A DNA stretch of 64,000 nt from Candidatus Paracaedibacter acanthamoebae. Lineage in GTDB: Bacteria > Pseudomonadota > Alphaproteobacteria > Paracaedibacterales > Paracaedibacteraceae. The position numbers and the translations under genes are program-made. Positions 26,068 through 35,026 of the stretch are shown piece after piece. The stretch is taken from contig NZ_CP008941.1 of NCBI RefSeq assembly GCF_000742835.1, positions 2,099,690 to 2,163,689 on the forward strand, written 5' to 3'. Position 1 is the first letter of the stretch. Each line of letters starts with the position of its first letter. The notes below the pieces were generated by a model, which searched no databases, was not told the origin of the DNA, and saw nothing but the letters and a program-made list of their open reading frames with translations.

Positions 26068-26757
26068 TTAACGTGTCCAAAGAGCGTTTTTTATGCCCGA
26101 GATAAATTCTTGATGGAGTTGGCACTCTTCTTCGGACAGGGAAAAAGACCGAGAAGGACGGAATTCTCTGCCTTTATACTGGCTAATTTCCTGAACCAAC
26201 GTGCCATGACTACTTTGGCTTTCTGCTTGAAAAGCAAAGGCAACTTGGCGCCCTCCTTTCAGTTCGAGGTAAACTGACGCAAGTAAGCCGGCGTCCAATA
26301 AGGCTCCATGAGTTACACGCGCGGATAAATCAATTCCAAAACGACGACAAAGGGCATCCAAGGAGGCCGGAGAGCCAGGAAATTTTTGCCGCGCCATTTG
26401 CACGGTATCAATGGCTCGCATTACGGATAAAGGATTACGACACAAGCGTTCTAACTCCGCATTAATGAACCCCATGTCAAAACTTGCATTGTGAATAATG
26501 AGTGGGGAATCCCCAATAAACTCTAAAAAGGGATCAACCACTTGAACAAACAACGGTTTGTCATATAAAAACTCTGTGGTAATGCCGCTGACCTTTGACG
26601 CACCGGGCGGTACATCTCGTTGGGGATTGACATAGGTATGATAGGTTTTGCCTGTCGGTAAGAGATTGTGCAACTCAATACATCCGATTTCGATAATTCT
26701 ATCGCCCGTCTTGGGATTAAAACCGGTGGTTTCCGTATCTAAAACAATCTCTCTCAT
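26068..26757 (-). CDS. dnaQ: DNA polymerase III epsilon subunit (3'-5' exonuclease)
   Basis: A 229-residue DEDDh proofreading exonuclease. Exo I is VLDTETTGFNP, Exo II lies in IIHNASFDMGFINAEL, and Exo III has HGALLDAGLLASVYLEL. A clamp-binding segment probably lies in the C-terminal tail. The start is at 26757, whose A is also the last base of the coaE stop; the longer frame from 26796 lies within coaE. It is the last gene of the maf-aroE-coaE-dnaQ run leading away from the origin. Confidence 0.95.
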   Translation of the reverse strand: MREIVLDTETTGFNPKTGDRIIEIGCIELHNLLPTGKTYHTYVNPQRDVPPGASKVSGITTEFLYDKPLFVQVVDPFLEFIGDSPLIIHNASFDMGFINAELERLCRNPLSVMRAIDTVQMARQKFPGSPASLDALCRRFGIDLSARVTHGALLDAGLLASVYLELKGGRQVAFAFQAESQSSHGTLVQEISQYKGREFRPSRSFSLSEEECQLHQEFISGIKNALWTR

Positions 26758-27341
26758 TACATTTCTCCCACAACCATTGTCATAAACTGAATCCAAGTAT
26801 GGTGATGATTGAGACTGGAATCAATTATAATATCTGCCCGTCGTTGCTTTTCCCTTTGGGATGTTTGATTAGCCAATAGGCGCTGCATCAAAAATTCTGT
26901 CATTCCTGGACGTTTCATAATTCGTTGTTTTTGCAACCAATCTGAACACTTTATAACAACCGTCAAATCACATATGCTCTCCAGATTATTCTCAAACAAT
27001 AAGGGAATATCAAGAATAATGACAGGCGTTCTCAGCCGTAGATGATGACACAAAAACCGACGCCGGCTCTTCCCTAAATCAGGGTAAAGGATTGACTCAA
27101 GCTTAGCCAAACTAGTTGGATCCTCTGAAACAGCTTGCCTCAATTTCTGTCGATCCAATTCTTGATTGGTGGCTGCCGATGGAAATTGATGCAGGATCCG
27201 TTGAATAATGAAGTGATCACGATATAGTTTTTGAACCTCAGCATCGGCATCCCAAATAGGCCATTTTAAGAGGGTACGAATTCGCCGGATGAGACTTGAT
27301 TTACCGCTCGCCATCGAGCCTGTCAATCCAATAATAATCAT
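26757..27341 (-). CDS. coaE: Dephospho-CoA kinase
   Basis: A 194-residue enzyme that performs the last step of coenzyme A synthesis. Walker A is GLTGSMASGKSSL, followed by the DADAEVQKLY segment. LDIPLLFENNLE and a lid region with arginines (KQRIMKRPGMTE) complete the family pattern. It overlaps aroE by four bases upstream and dnaQ by one base downstream. Confidence 0.93.
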   Translation of the reverse strand: MIIIGLTGSMASGKSSLIRRIRTLLKWPIWDADAEVQKLYRDHFIIQRILHQFPSAATNQELDRQKLRQAVSEDPTSLAKLESILYPDLGKSRRRFLCHHLRLRTPVIILDIPLLFENNLESICDLTVVIKCSDWLQKQRIMKRPGMTEFLMQRLLANQTSQREKQRRADIIIDSSLNHHHTWIQFMTMVVGEM

Positions 27342-28054
27342 GTCAGATGCTTCCTTGCCGACTCATAATCAGGTAGAATGTTCCACCATCGGAAGAAGCT
27401 ATGTTGGGCTTGTCTGATTAGTAATTCTAATCCATCCCTGGGTTCATGGCCAGATGCTCGCGCCATTTTAAGGAGAGGTGTGTCAAACGGCTGGTAGACC
27501 ATATCGAGGATAAGGGATGAATGAGGTGGCAACATTGTTAAAGGATTTCCTTTTCCTTCCAACCCCAGCGGTGTGGCATTAATGATCACATTTATATCAG
27601 TGAGAAGATCATGACGCTTATCCCAGCCCTCTTGACGTGAACAAACAGTACAGTCTATGCCCAAGTGTTTGAGAGCAATGATTGCAGCCTTTGCGGCGCC
27701 CCCCTTTCCCAGAACCAAAGCGTTTGTTGCTTGAGGAAAAGTTGCCACTATTTCCTTGAGAGCAAGATAGTCGGTGTTATCTCCGATTAGCCTTCCCTTT
27801 GACCGATAAATCGTATTGATGGCGCCAACTTCTTGCGCTAAAGGCGTTAAAGTGTCCACATAAGACATCACTGTTTCTTTATAAGGTGCCGTGATATTTA
27901 ATCCATGATAAGTTTCTAAGGCTTGCTGGATCTGACTGGCGTCTCTATCTACCAGCTCATACGTCCCCTTCAAACCATGTTGCTGTATCCAGAAATTATG
28001 AAGCTTAGGAGAGGAAGAATGAGCAATATTTTGCCCCAGAACAGCAAGTTTCAT
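27338..28054 (-). CDS. aroE: Shikimate dehydrogenase
   Basis: A 238-residue NADP-dependent enzyme for the fourth step of chorismate synthesis. Substrate-site residues appear in HSSSPKLHNFW and LNITAPYKETV (catalytic Lys), AINTIYR, and GDNTDYLAL. The nucleotide-binding loop is LVLGKGGAAKAAI. It is slightly shorter than most AroE proteins (about 270) but keeps all key motifs. It overlaps maf by four bases and coaE by four bases. Confidence 0.93.
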   Translation of the reverse strand: MKLAVLGQNIAHSSSPKLHNFWIQQHGLKGTYELVDRDASQIQQALETYHGLNITAPYKETVMSYVDTLTPLAQEVGAINTIYRSKGRLIGDNTDYLALKEIVATFPQATNALVLGKGGAAKAAIIALKHLGIDCTVCSRQEGWDKRHDLLTDINVIINATPLGLEGKGNPLTMLPPHSSLILDMVYQPFDTPLLKMARASGHEPRDGLELLIRQAQHSFFRWWNILPDYESARKHLT

Positions 28055-28674
28055 GACATTAAAATTCCCAATCGACGCAATTCCGCCATTAAGGATAATA
28101 AGGGCAACCCCATAATTGTGAAAATATCCCCTTTGATCTCCTCAAAGAGTTGGGCTCCGAGCCCTTCCACTTGATAACAGCCAACTGACCTTAAGATTTC
28201 ATCGCCTAAGCGAGCGACATATGCGTCAATAAAGGCATCAGAAAGAGGGCGCACAGCCAATTCAGGCGTCACGACGGTAGACCAGATTTCCTGCCCTTGA
28301 CGAAAGATAACACAAGCTGATGGCAGAGTGTGTAGCTTGGCCTGAATAAATCGCAATTGGTCCTTTGCCTCTTGCAAGGAAGCTGCCTTATCAAACCAAC
28401 GTCCGTCACACTGCATCATCTGATCAGCCCCAATAATATAATCTTGTGGATAAATCTGTGTTACCACACGCGCTTTCGCCCTAGCTAGTTCTAGAGCGGT
28501 CTCTTGAATTGACCATCCTTTACCTTTTGCCCGGGATTTTATCTCTCCCTCGTCCACCGCGGATGGCACCGCCTTAAAGAAAATATCTGCATTTTTAAGT
28601 ATTTTGGCTCGAGACGAACTTTGGGACGCTAGGATAAGGGTGGGGGTGTGGATAACTTTGTTCATAACCGTCAA
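28051..28674 (-). CDS. Maf-like nucleoside triphosphate pyrophosphatase
   Basis: A 207-residue Maf/YhdE-family protein that hydrolyses non-canonical or excess NTPs. It shows LILASQSSSRAKIL near the N-terminus, VDEGEI, IIGADQMMQ, and the C-terminal GLGAQLFEEIKGDIFTIMGLP. The start is 28674, or 28665 (MNKVIHTP), which is equally plausible. One DnaA box lies within its first codons, so it borders the origin. Genes for AroE, CoaE and DnaQ follow with overlaps. Confidence 0.92.
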   Translation of the reverse strand: MTVMNKVIHTPTLILASQSSSRAKILKNADIFFKAVPSAVDEGEIKSRAKGKGWSIQETALELARAKARVVTQIYPQDYIIGADQMMQCDGRWFDKAASLQEAKDQLRFIQAKLHTLPSACVIFRQGQEIWSTVVTPELAVRPLSDAFIDAYVARLGDEILRSVGCYQVEGLGAQLFEEIKGDIFTIMGLPLLSLMAELRRLGILMS

Positions 28675-29030
28675 GAACTTTCTGAATAGCCCGTGGATAA
28701 CCGGGGTACTTATGCACAGTAAAATTTACCTGTGTATAACTATGCCATTTTGCCAAAGGTTTCCCAAGGATTTTTCTCCTGTTGTGGAAAACTATCCACA
28801 ATTGTGGAAAATATCTCTGATTATCCCCATAGTTCACAAAGTTATCCACAGTTTTCCTGTGATAAAATGTCACGCAATGCTTTGATTTTTAGCGAGACTC
28901 GGTTAGGTTGAGTAAGAATCCTAATGTGGATAACTATTTCTGTGGACAATTGAAGGATAAGTTTTAATCCCCATTATTCACAGGGATCCACTACAACAAC
29001 TATTAATTATATATAAGTATTATTATTGTA
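28640..29030. other. oriC: Chromosomal replication origin (oriC)
   Basis: Six perfect DnaA boxes (TTATNCACA) are visible: 28647-28655 (-), 28710-28718 (+), 28731-28739 (-), 28842-28850 (+), 28925-28933 (-) and 28974-28982 (+). Near matches occur at 28692, 28792, 28821 and 28941. An A+T-only stretch at 29001-29023 (with a few bases beyond) directly before hemE could be the unwinding element. Placement beside hemE, with maf-aroE-coaE-dnaQ on the other side, agrees with origins known from Caulobacter and Rickettsia. No gene fills the 28675-29030 gap. Confidence 0.88.
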
Positions 29031-30056
29031 ATGGAAAACCGCTTATCAAAAACTCTTATTGGACAAAAAACCGATCGTCCAGCTCTTTGGATGATGCGTC
29101 AGGCTGGACGCTATCTTCCTGAATACCGTCAAACCCGTGAACAAGCAGGCAATTTCTGGACACTCTGTTTTACGCCTGACTTAGCAAGTGAAGTGACCCT
29201 GCAGCCAATCCGTCGGTTCGATTATGATGCCGCAATAATTTTTAGTGATATTCTTGTCATCCCCAAAGCCTTGGGACAAAAAGTGGAGTTTGCTCCTAAC
29301 CACGGCCCCCTGTTAGAACCCTTAGATTGGCAGGCTATCACTCATTTTTCGGATTGGACCGATTTTGAACAGGTCCTTGCTCCCGTCTATGAAGCGATTT
29401 CGCAAACCAAAAACAGTTTAGCACCCTCAAAAGATTTGATTGGATTTGCAGGCTCACCCTGGACCATCGCAACCTATATGATTGATGGGGGAAAGGGGAA
29501 CGAATTCTCTTTAAGTCGTCACTCTTTAACAACCATTGACAATCTTCAGTCCTTATTGAAAATTTTGACCCAAGCCATCAGTTTGCATCTCATTAATCAA
29601 GTGAAAGCTGGGGCCACTGTTTTACAAATTTTTGATTCCTGGGCTGCCCTTGTACCTGCAGATCTTAGAGAGGACGTTCTCTTTAAGCCACTGAGGCAGA
29701 TTATAGCGACTGTGCGGCAAAGTGTTGGGGATATTCCCTTGATCTATTTTGGTCGCGGTATTTCAGAGTCTTATGCCAAGCTTGCTCAAAAAAAACTTGG
29801 AATTGCTTTTGGCGTTGATCAGCACAGTAATTTGATAGCGCTTGACCAATCATTGCCGCAGGATATCCCGCTTCAAGGCAATCTTGATCCTGAAACTCTT
29901 GTGGAAGGTGGCGAAAAGTTAGAAAGGGCAGTGTATCATATTTTAGAAGTTGCAAAAAATCGACCCTTTATCTTCAATTTAGGCCATGGTATTTTACCAC
30001 ACACGCCAATTGCGCATGTTGATCGGGTCTGTGAGTTGGTTAGGCAGGCTGCATGA
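29031..30056 (+). CDS. hemE: Uroporphyrinogen decarboxylase
   Basis: A 341-residue enzyme that removes four carboxyl groups from uroporphyrinogen III to give coproporphyrinogen III. Signatures are RPALWMMRQAGRYLPEYR, the catalytic Asp in DAAIIFSDILVIP, FAGSPWTIATYMIDGG, and FNLGHGILPHTPI. It is the first gene right of oriC and overlaps hemH by four bases (ATGA). No clear ribosome site is seen in the AT-rich leader. Confidence 0.96.
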   Translation: MENRLSKTLIGQKTDRPALWMMRQAGRYLPEYRQTREQAGNFWTLCFTPDLASEVTLQPIRRFDYDAAIIFSDILVIPKALGQKVEFAPNHGPLLEPLDWQAITHFSDWTDFEQVLAPVYEAISQTKNSLAPSKDLIGFAGSPWTIATYMIDGGKGNEFSLSRHSLTTIDNLQSLLKILTQAISLHLINQVKAGATVLQIFDSWAALVPADLREDVLFKPLRQIIATVRQSVGDIPLIYFGRGISESYAKLAQKKLGIAFGVDQHSNLIALDQSLPQDIPLQGNLDPETLVEGGEKLERAVYHILEVAKNRPFIFNLGHGILPHTPIAHVDRVCELVRQAA

Positions 30057-31066
30057 CGCAGAAGAAACTCGCTGTTGTTTTAATGAATCTTGGCGGACCC
30101 GATCATTTAGACAGTGTTCGTCCCTTTTTGTACAACTTGTTTTCTGATCCGGCTATAATTTCTCTTCCAAGTCCCTTCCGGCAGATTTTAGCCAGATTAA
30201 TTGCAGCCAGACGAACCCCTAAAGCCCAAGATATTTATAAAAGGTTAGGAGGAAAATCACCTCTTTTGGAGAATACTGAATGCCAGAAACAGGCTCTTGA
30301 AGCTTGTCTTCAGGTGGTTTTGCCCGGTTGGACCTCAAAGGCTTTCATTGCCATGCGGCATTGGCATCCCTTCACGGAAGAGACGGTAGCTGCGGTTAAA
30401 GCATGGGGCGCGGATTTAGTCGTTACTCTTCCTCTCTATCCCCAATATTCGACCACCACAACAGCTTCCAGCTTAAAACGGTGGCGAGACTTAGCGGGAA
30501 ATCTTAAAAATCTCGACCAAGTCTGTTATTTCCAAGAGCCGGGGTTTATTCAGGCCTACCAAGAGCTAATTCAGAGAACACTTGATCAATCCCCACAAAA
30601 TATTCCCTTAAGACTTTTATTTTCAGCTCACGGCATCCCTCAAAAACTGGTGGAGCAGGGCGATCCTTACCAATGGCAAATCGAGCAAAGTGTGGCGGCC
30701 ATTATGCAAGCCTTTAAGGTGGACCATCGGATTTGTTACCAAAGCCGTGTCGGTCCTCTCCGGTGGTTGGGACCCAGTTTAGAGGATGAATTAAACAAAA
30801 CCGCTATCGATCAAGTTGGTGTTATTGTGGTTCCCATCGCCTTTGTCTCTGATCATTCTGAAACCTTAGTGGAGTTAGATATGGATTTTAAAGCAAAAGC
30901 TTTGGCATTAAACATTCCCCATTATGGTCGAGTCCCAACCGTTGGTGATCATCCAGCCTTTATCAGAGGCCTGGCGCGTTTGGTCGCAGAACGAGTCGCG
31001 GCCCAACAATCTTCTCAAGCGGGGAGCTGTCCGGCTCAATTTATAAAATGTGGGTGTCGTTCATGA
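30053..31066 (+). CDS. hemH: Ferrochelatase
   Basis: A 337-residue enzyme inserting Fe2+ into protoporphyrin IX. Visible motifs are VVLMNLGGPDHLDSVRPFL, AMRHWHPFTEE, LPLYPQYSTTTTASSL, LLFSAHGIPQKLVEQGDPY (catalytic His), CYQSRVGPLRWLGPS and IAFVSDHSETLVELD. The C-terminus carries CPAQFIKCGCR, a cysteine cluster that could help hold the [2Fe-2S] cluster found in some bacterial ferrochelatases. It overlaps hemE and hemJ and so is part of one haem operon. Confidence 0.96.
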   Translation: MTQKKLAVVLMNLGGPDHLDSVRPFLYNLFSDPAIISLPSPFRQILARLIAARRTPKAQDIYKRLGGKSPLLENTECQKQALEACLQVVLPGWTSKAFIAMRHWHPFTEETVAAVKAWGADLVVTLPLYPQYSTTTTASSLKRWRDLAGNLKNLDQVCYFQEPGFIQAYQELIQRTLDQSPQNIPLRLLFSAHGIPQKLVEQGDPYQWQIEQSVAAIMQAFKVDHRICYQSRVGPLRWLGPSLEDELNKTAIDQVGVIVVPIAFVSDHSETLVELDMDFKAKALALNIPHYGRVPTVGDHPAFIRGLARLVAERVAAQQSSQAGSCPAQFIKCGCRS

Positions 31067-31506
31067 TGACTGTGCTTATTGACTACTGGTTTTGGATTAA
31101 AAGTTTTCACCTTGTTTGTGTCATTTCTTGGATGGCCGGGCTTTTTTATCTGCCCCGTTTATTTGCTTATCATAGTAAAACGACGGCCGGGACTGAAATG
31201 CATGCCACCTTTTTGCAGATGGAAGATAAGCTCTATCGCTTTATTATGCAGCCGGCCATGATTTTTTCCTTGACATCGGGGGCAACTCTTGCCACTATTG
31301 GAGATACGTGGCAAATGCCATGGCTACACGCCAAATTACTATCAATCACTTTTCTGTTGGTCTTTCATTTCCTCCTACGAAGCTGGTATTACGATTTTAA
31401 ACAAGGGAACTTTTGTCGTAGTGAGCGGTTTTATCGCGTTGTCAATGAAGTGCCGACCATCTTATTGGTGATTATCGTTATTTGTGTGGTGATCAAACCT
31501 TTTTAA
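31063..31506 (+). CDS. hemJ: Protoporphyrinogen oxidase HemJ
   Basis: A 147-residue integral membrane protein with four or five hydrophobic segments. It has the HemJ (UPF0093) start region [20 protein letters not shown], with the essential His, and the RLFAYH motif. A conserved Lys-containing helix follows ([20 protein letters not shown]). It oxidises protoporphyrinogen IX to protoporphyrin IX, the substrate of HemH. The start at 31063 overlaps the hemH stop by ATGA; 31066 is also possible. Confidence 0.92.
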   Translation: MMTVLIDYWFWIKSFHLVCVISWMAGLFYLPRLFAYHSKTTAGTEMHATFLQMEDKLYRFIMQPAMIFSLTSGATLATIGDTWQMPWLHAKLLSITFLLVFHFLLRSWYYDFKQGNFCRSERFYRVVNEVPTILLVIIVICVVIKPF

Positions 31507-31525
31507 CTGCTTTCAGGGAAAATTT

Positions 31526-32797
31526 ATGCATCTTCAAGAACTTAAGCGTCACTCACCGGCAGAATTGTTGACAAAGGCCGAGGGATTGGAAATCGAAAAC
31601 GCCAGCTCCATGCGCAAGCAGGATTTAGTTTTCGCAATTTTAAAAAAACTTGCTGAAAAGGATGTTGCCATCTTTGGGGACGGTGTTGTTGAAATTCTTC
31701 AAGATGGATTTGGTTTTTTGCGCTCGCCTGAGGCAAATTACTTGCCAGGTCCCGATGATATTTATGTTTCCCCAAGTCAAGTGCGCCGGTTTGGGTTACG
31801 TACAGGCGATACAGTCGAAGGACAAATTCGATCCCCCAAAGAAGGGGAACGCTATTTTGCTTTGCTTAAAGTTAATAAGATTAACTTTGAAGAACCTGAA
31901 AATATTAAATACCGTATTAATTTTGATAATCTCACCCCTCTCTATCCGGATGAACGTATCACGCTAGAAATGGAATTACCGACGAAATCTATTGCCAACA
32001 ATACGGTGTCGCAACGTGTTATTGATTTGGTCGCGCCGATGGGGAAGGGACAGCGTGCTCTTATCGTGGCGCCGCCTCGCACCGGTAAAACCGTGATGCT
32101 GCAGAATATTGCCCATTCAATTACCGCCAACCACCCAGAAGTTTACTTGATTGTGCTGTTGATTGATGAACGGCCAGAAGAAGTGACCGATATGGCGCGG
32201 TCTGTTAAGGGCGAAGTGGTTTCTTCCACTTTTGATGAACCTGCAGCCCGGCATGTGCAAGTGGCTGAGATGGTTATTGAAAAAGCCAAACGTCTGGTGG
32301 AACAAAAACGGGATGTGGTTATTCTTTTAGACTCTATTACCCGTCTAGCGAGAGCCTACAACACGGTTGTTCCGTCCTCTGGTAAGGTTCTGACTGGTGG
32401 TGTCGATGCGAACGCTCTACAACGTCCTAAACGCTTTTTTGGAGCAGCCCGTAATATCGAAGAAGGGGGCTCCTTAACAATTATCGCGACGGCTTTGATT
32501 GAAACGGGCTCACGTATGGATGAAGTCATTTTTGAAGAATTCAAGGGAACCGGTAACGCTGAAATTGTTCTGGATCGTAAGCTATCTGATAAGCGCGTCT
32601 TCCCAGCGATTGATATTAACAAATCAGGAACGCGTAAAGAAGAGTTGTTGGTCACCGATAAGGCTGAGCTCACAAAAATGTGGGTTCTCCGTCGTATCCT
32701 TAACCCAATGGGCACGATTGAAGCCATGGAATTCTTGGTGGATAAGATGAAGTATAGCAAAACGAATGCGGACTTTTTCCAATCAATGAATTCGTAG
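31526..32797 (+). CDS. rho: Transcription termination factor Rho
   Basis: A 423-residue hexameric RNA helicase. The N-terminal RNA-binding domain shows [19 protein letters not shown], then [20 protein letters not shown]. The ATPase domain has Walker [12 protein letters not shown], Walker [18 protein letters not shown], the Q loop [14 protein letters not shown] and the R loop [20 protein letters not shown]. Length is standard. It follows hemJ by 19 bases. Its own terminator lies just after the stop. Confidence 0.97.
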   Translation: MHLQELKRHSPAELLTKAEGLEIENASSMRKQDLVFAILKKLAEKDVAIFGDGVVEILQDGFGFLRSPEANYLPGPDDIYVSPSQVRRFGLRTGDTVEGQIRSPKEGERYFALLKVNKINFEEPENIKYRINFDNLTPLYPDERITLEMELPTKSIANNTVSQRVIDLVAPMGKGQRALIVAPPRTGKTVMLQNIAHSITANHPEVYLIVLLIDERPEEVTDMARSVKGEVVSSTFDEPAARHVQVAEMVIEKAKRLVEQKRDVVILLDSITRLARAYNTVVPSSGKVLTGGVDANALQRPKRFFGAARNIEEGGSLTIIATALIETGSRMDEVIFEEFKGTGNAEIVLDRKLSDKRVFPAIDINKSGTRKEELLVTDKAELTKMWVLRRILNPMGTIEAMEFLVDKMKYSKTNADFFQSMNS

Positions 32798-32828
32798 AAG
32801 GGGGGCTTAAAGGCCCCTTTCTTATTTC
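32798..32828 (+). terminator. Terminator after rho
   Basis: AAGGGG at 32798-32803 pairs with CCCCTT at 32814-32819, followed by TTCTTATTT. It starts directly after the rho stop codon. Confidence 0.7.
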
Positions 32829-32854
32829 TCCCTTTTCTTACTTCTCTCTTTTTT

Positions 32855-33171
32855 CCCGGCCGCAGAGCCGGGAACTCTATATGGCAAGCGATTGCTCATC
32901 GGAGGTCGAGACCCCGGATCACGTCCGGGGATAGGGCCTTTTTTTATTTATTCTCTCTTCTTTCCCGGCCGCAGAGCCGGGAACTCGATATGACAAGCGA
33001 TTGTTCATCGGAGGTCGAGACTCCGGATCAAGTCCGGAATGAGGTAATTTTTATTTGAGCGCACGACATCGACTCTTCTCCATGGAATCTCCTTTTTTCT
33101 TCCACCTTTCTCTTCCCGGCCGCAGAGCCGGGAACTCGAGATGGCAAGCGATTGCTCATATGAGCTCGAGA
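32855..33171. repeat. Double-hairpin REP/BIME-like repeats, first cluster (3 copies)
   Basis: Copies begin at 32855, 32964 and 33115. Each has hairpin 1 (CCCGGC, CGCAGA loop, GCCGGG), a spacer of about 40 bases with aactcgagat and gcaagcgattgctcat, then hairpin 2 (CCCCGG ... CCGGGG or variants). Copy 2 has a weaker second arm (CTCCGGA ... TCCGGAA) and copy 3 lacks hairpin 2. Linkers contain T-rich sequence such as tttttatttattctctc. The cluster fills most of the space between rho and the LysR gene; I see no gene in it. Confidence 0.85.
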
Positions 33172-33294
33172 TTTTTACAATTTAAATTTCAAATCCCTAA
33201 TCAATGAAGATATATTCACAAGATTAACCTTTATTTAAAAAATATACTTAATATAAAGGTGATATGTATTTCTTAAGTAAAGGGAGCCTTAACA

Positions 33295-34200
33295 ATGAGA
33301 CCTATTGATCTATCAAAATTAAGACCCTTTTATATGGTGGCTAAAGAGGGAAATATAACAAAGGCTGCAAGGAAACTTAATGTTACCCAACCATCACTCA
33401 GCGAACTTATTAGTGATTTGGAATATAATATGAAAGCTCAGCTCTTTGAGCGATTACCAAGAGGGGTACGTCTGACGCCTCAGGGAGAACGGCTATTTAT
33501 ACATGCACAGAAAATGGTTGAAGAGCACGAAGCTTTTGAAAAAGTTTTTTATGAAAAAAATGATGAGATCGAAGGGAATTTAAAAATTATTACAATGCCA
33601 TTTGGTGGCTCCGAGTGGTTGGTTCCAACCCTAAAAGGTTTTCTAGAAAGACATCCAGAGATAAATATTAAGATTCTCCTTCGAAGTGAGAATATTGAAC
33701 CTACAGAAGGTGATGTAGTAATTTGTCCTCTAATTTTGCATCAACCACACTTAATTCAAAAATATCTTTATACTGCCCATACAAAATTATTTGCTAGTCA
33801 ATCTTACCTTAAAAAATTTGGGACTCCGAGAACCATTGAGGAGCTTAACCATCATCGTCTTATAGTATATAGAAGCAATTATTATACTCCTTATGGGAGC
33901 ACTAATTGGCTCCTAAATATTGGGATCCAAGAAGGACAGGGATCGCGAAAACCATACTTTGAAATAGATTCTTTAAACGGTATGATCAATAGTGCCCTTC
34001 ATGGGTATGGAATTGTTGAGTTACCTGATTTATCTATTCCCTTAACTTCTTCTCTTGTAGACGTTTTGCCAGAAATTTCGGGGCCTGCGGTCGAAATGTA
34101 TTATACTTTTCCAGAAAAGCGAAAAAATTCTAAAAAAATTAATTTATTATTTAAGCATTTATCTAAAAACGTGAGCCAATGGGAAGGCAGAAAAAAATGA
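33295..34200 (+). CDS. LysR-family transcriptional regulator
   Basis: A 301-residue LysR-type regulator with a clean N-terminal helix-turn-helix (LRPFYMVAKEGNITKAARKL, then NVTQPSLSELISDLE, LFERLPRGVRLTPQGERLF) and an effector domain (NLKIITMPFGGSEWLVPTL, FLERHPEINIKIL, GYGIVELPDLSIP). AGGGAGCC lies before the ATG. It is placed alone between two clusters of palindromic repeats and is not next to any obvious target gene. It is distinct from the LysR gene at 15.2 kb. Confidence 0.9.
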   Translation: MRPIDLSKLRPFYMVAKEGNITKAARKLNVTQPSLSELISDLEYNMKAQLFERLPRGVRLTPQGERLFIHAQKMVEEHEAFEKVFYEKNDEIEGNLKIITMPFGGSEWLVPTLKGFLERHPEINIKILLRSENIEPTEGDVVICPLILHQPHLIQKYLYTAHTKLFASQSYLKKFGTPRTIEELNHHRLIVYRSNYYTPYGSTNWLLNIGIQEGQGSRKPYFEIDSLNGMINSALHGYGIVELPDLSIPLTSSLVDVLPEISGPAVEMYYTFPEKRKNSKKINLLFKHLSKNVSQWEGRKK

Positions 34201-34457
34201 ATTATTCTACCTTACACTAGTTTAGTTTTTTATAATTGAAATGCACAATTGAGGAAAAGCTGTGGTATTTTCTAATTTTACTTTATGCATAATTTTTCTC
34301 CTTATTTTTTTAATCAACTATTGATTGATATTATGGTTTTTTTTAACTATACGTTTACTCTAATACCTTTTCCCCTCTCAAAAAGTCAAGATAGCGGAAT
34401 ATAAAAGGGAGGAGAATTTTACAAGCTTTCTGCCCTTAACAAAAATTATTAGTTTCT
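34201..34457. other. AT-rich non-coding stretch after the LysR gene
   Basis: I see no gene, no convincing terminator and no repeat in these bases. They lead directly into the second repeat cluster. Confidence 0.5.
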
Positions 34458-34986
34458 TCCCGGCCGCAGATCCGGGAACTCGAGATAGCAAGCGATTACT
34501 CATGTGAGTTCAAGACCCCGGATCAAGCCCGGGGATCCACTCATTGTTTATAGAAATCGTTCTTCCCCCCTTCTTTTCCCGGCCGCAGAGCCGGGAACTC
34601 GAGATGGCAAGCGATTACTCATGTGAGTTCGAGACCCCGGAACAAGTCCGGGGATAGGACCTTTTTTATTTATTCTCTCTTCTTCCCGGCCGCAGAGCCG
34701 GGAACTCGAGATAGCAAGTGGTTGCTCATCGGAGGTCGAGACTCCGGAACAAGTCCAGGGATAGGACCTTTTTTATTTATTCTCTCTTCTTCCCGGCCAT
34801 AGAGCCGGGAACTCGAGATAGCAAGTGGTTGCTCATGGGAACTCGAGACCCCGGAACAAGTCCGGGGATCCACTCATTGTTTATAGAAATCGTTCTTCCC
34901 CCCTTCTTTTCCCGGCCGCAGAGCCGGGAACTCGAGATAACAAGTGGTTGCTCATGGGAGCTCGAGACCCCGGGCCAAGCCCGGGG
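34458..34986. repeat. Double-hairpin REP/BIME-like repeats, second cluster (5 copies)
   Basis: Copies begin at 34458, 34578, 34685, 34792 and 34911. The spacing is 120, 107, 107 and 119 bases, because two linker types alternate: a long one (atccactcattgtttatagaaatc, about 43 bases) after copies 4 and 7 of the whole set, and a shorter T-rich one (ataggaccttttttatttattctc) after copies 5 and 6. All have the CCCGGC...GCCGGG hairpin (copy 4 has a substitution, TCCGGG) and a second CCCCGG...CCGGGG hairpin with changes. A frame through the array encodes a repetitive peptide and is not a gene. Confidence 0.88.
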
Positions 34987-35026
34987 AAAGATGCCTTATT
35001 ATACAGACACTCCTGACTTCAGTACT

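Noticed and set aside
32855-34986. Direct repeats at regular spacing that might suggest a CRISPR array
   Set aside because: Units are 75-80 bases with two internal hairpins and conserved linkers, not short repeats with unique spacers, and no cas gene is near.
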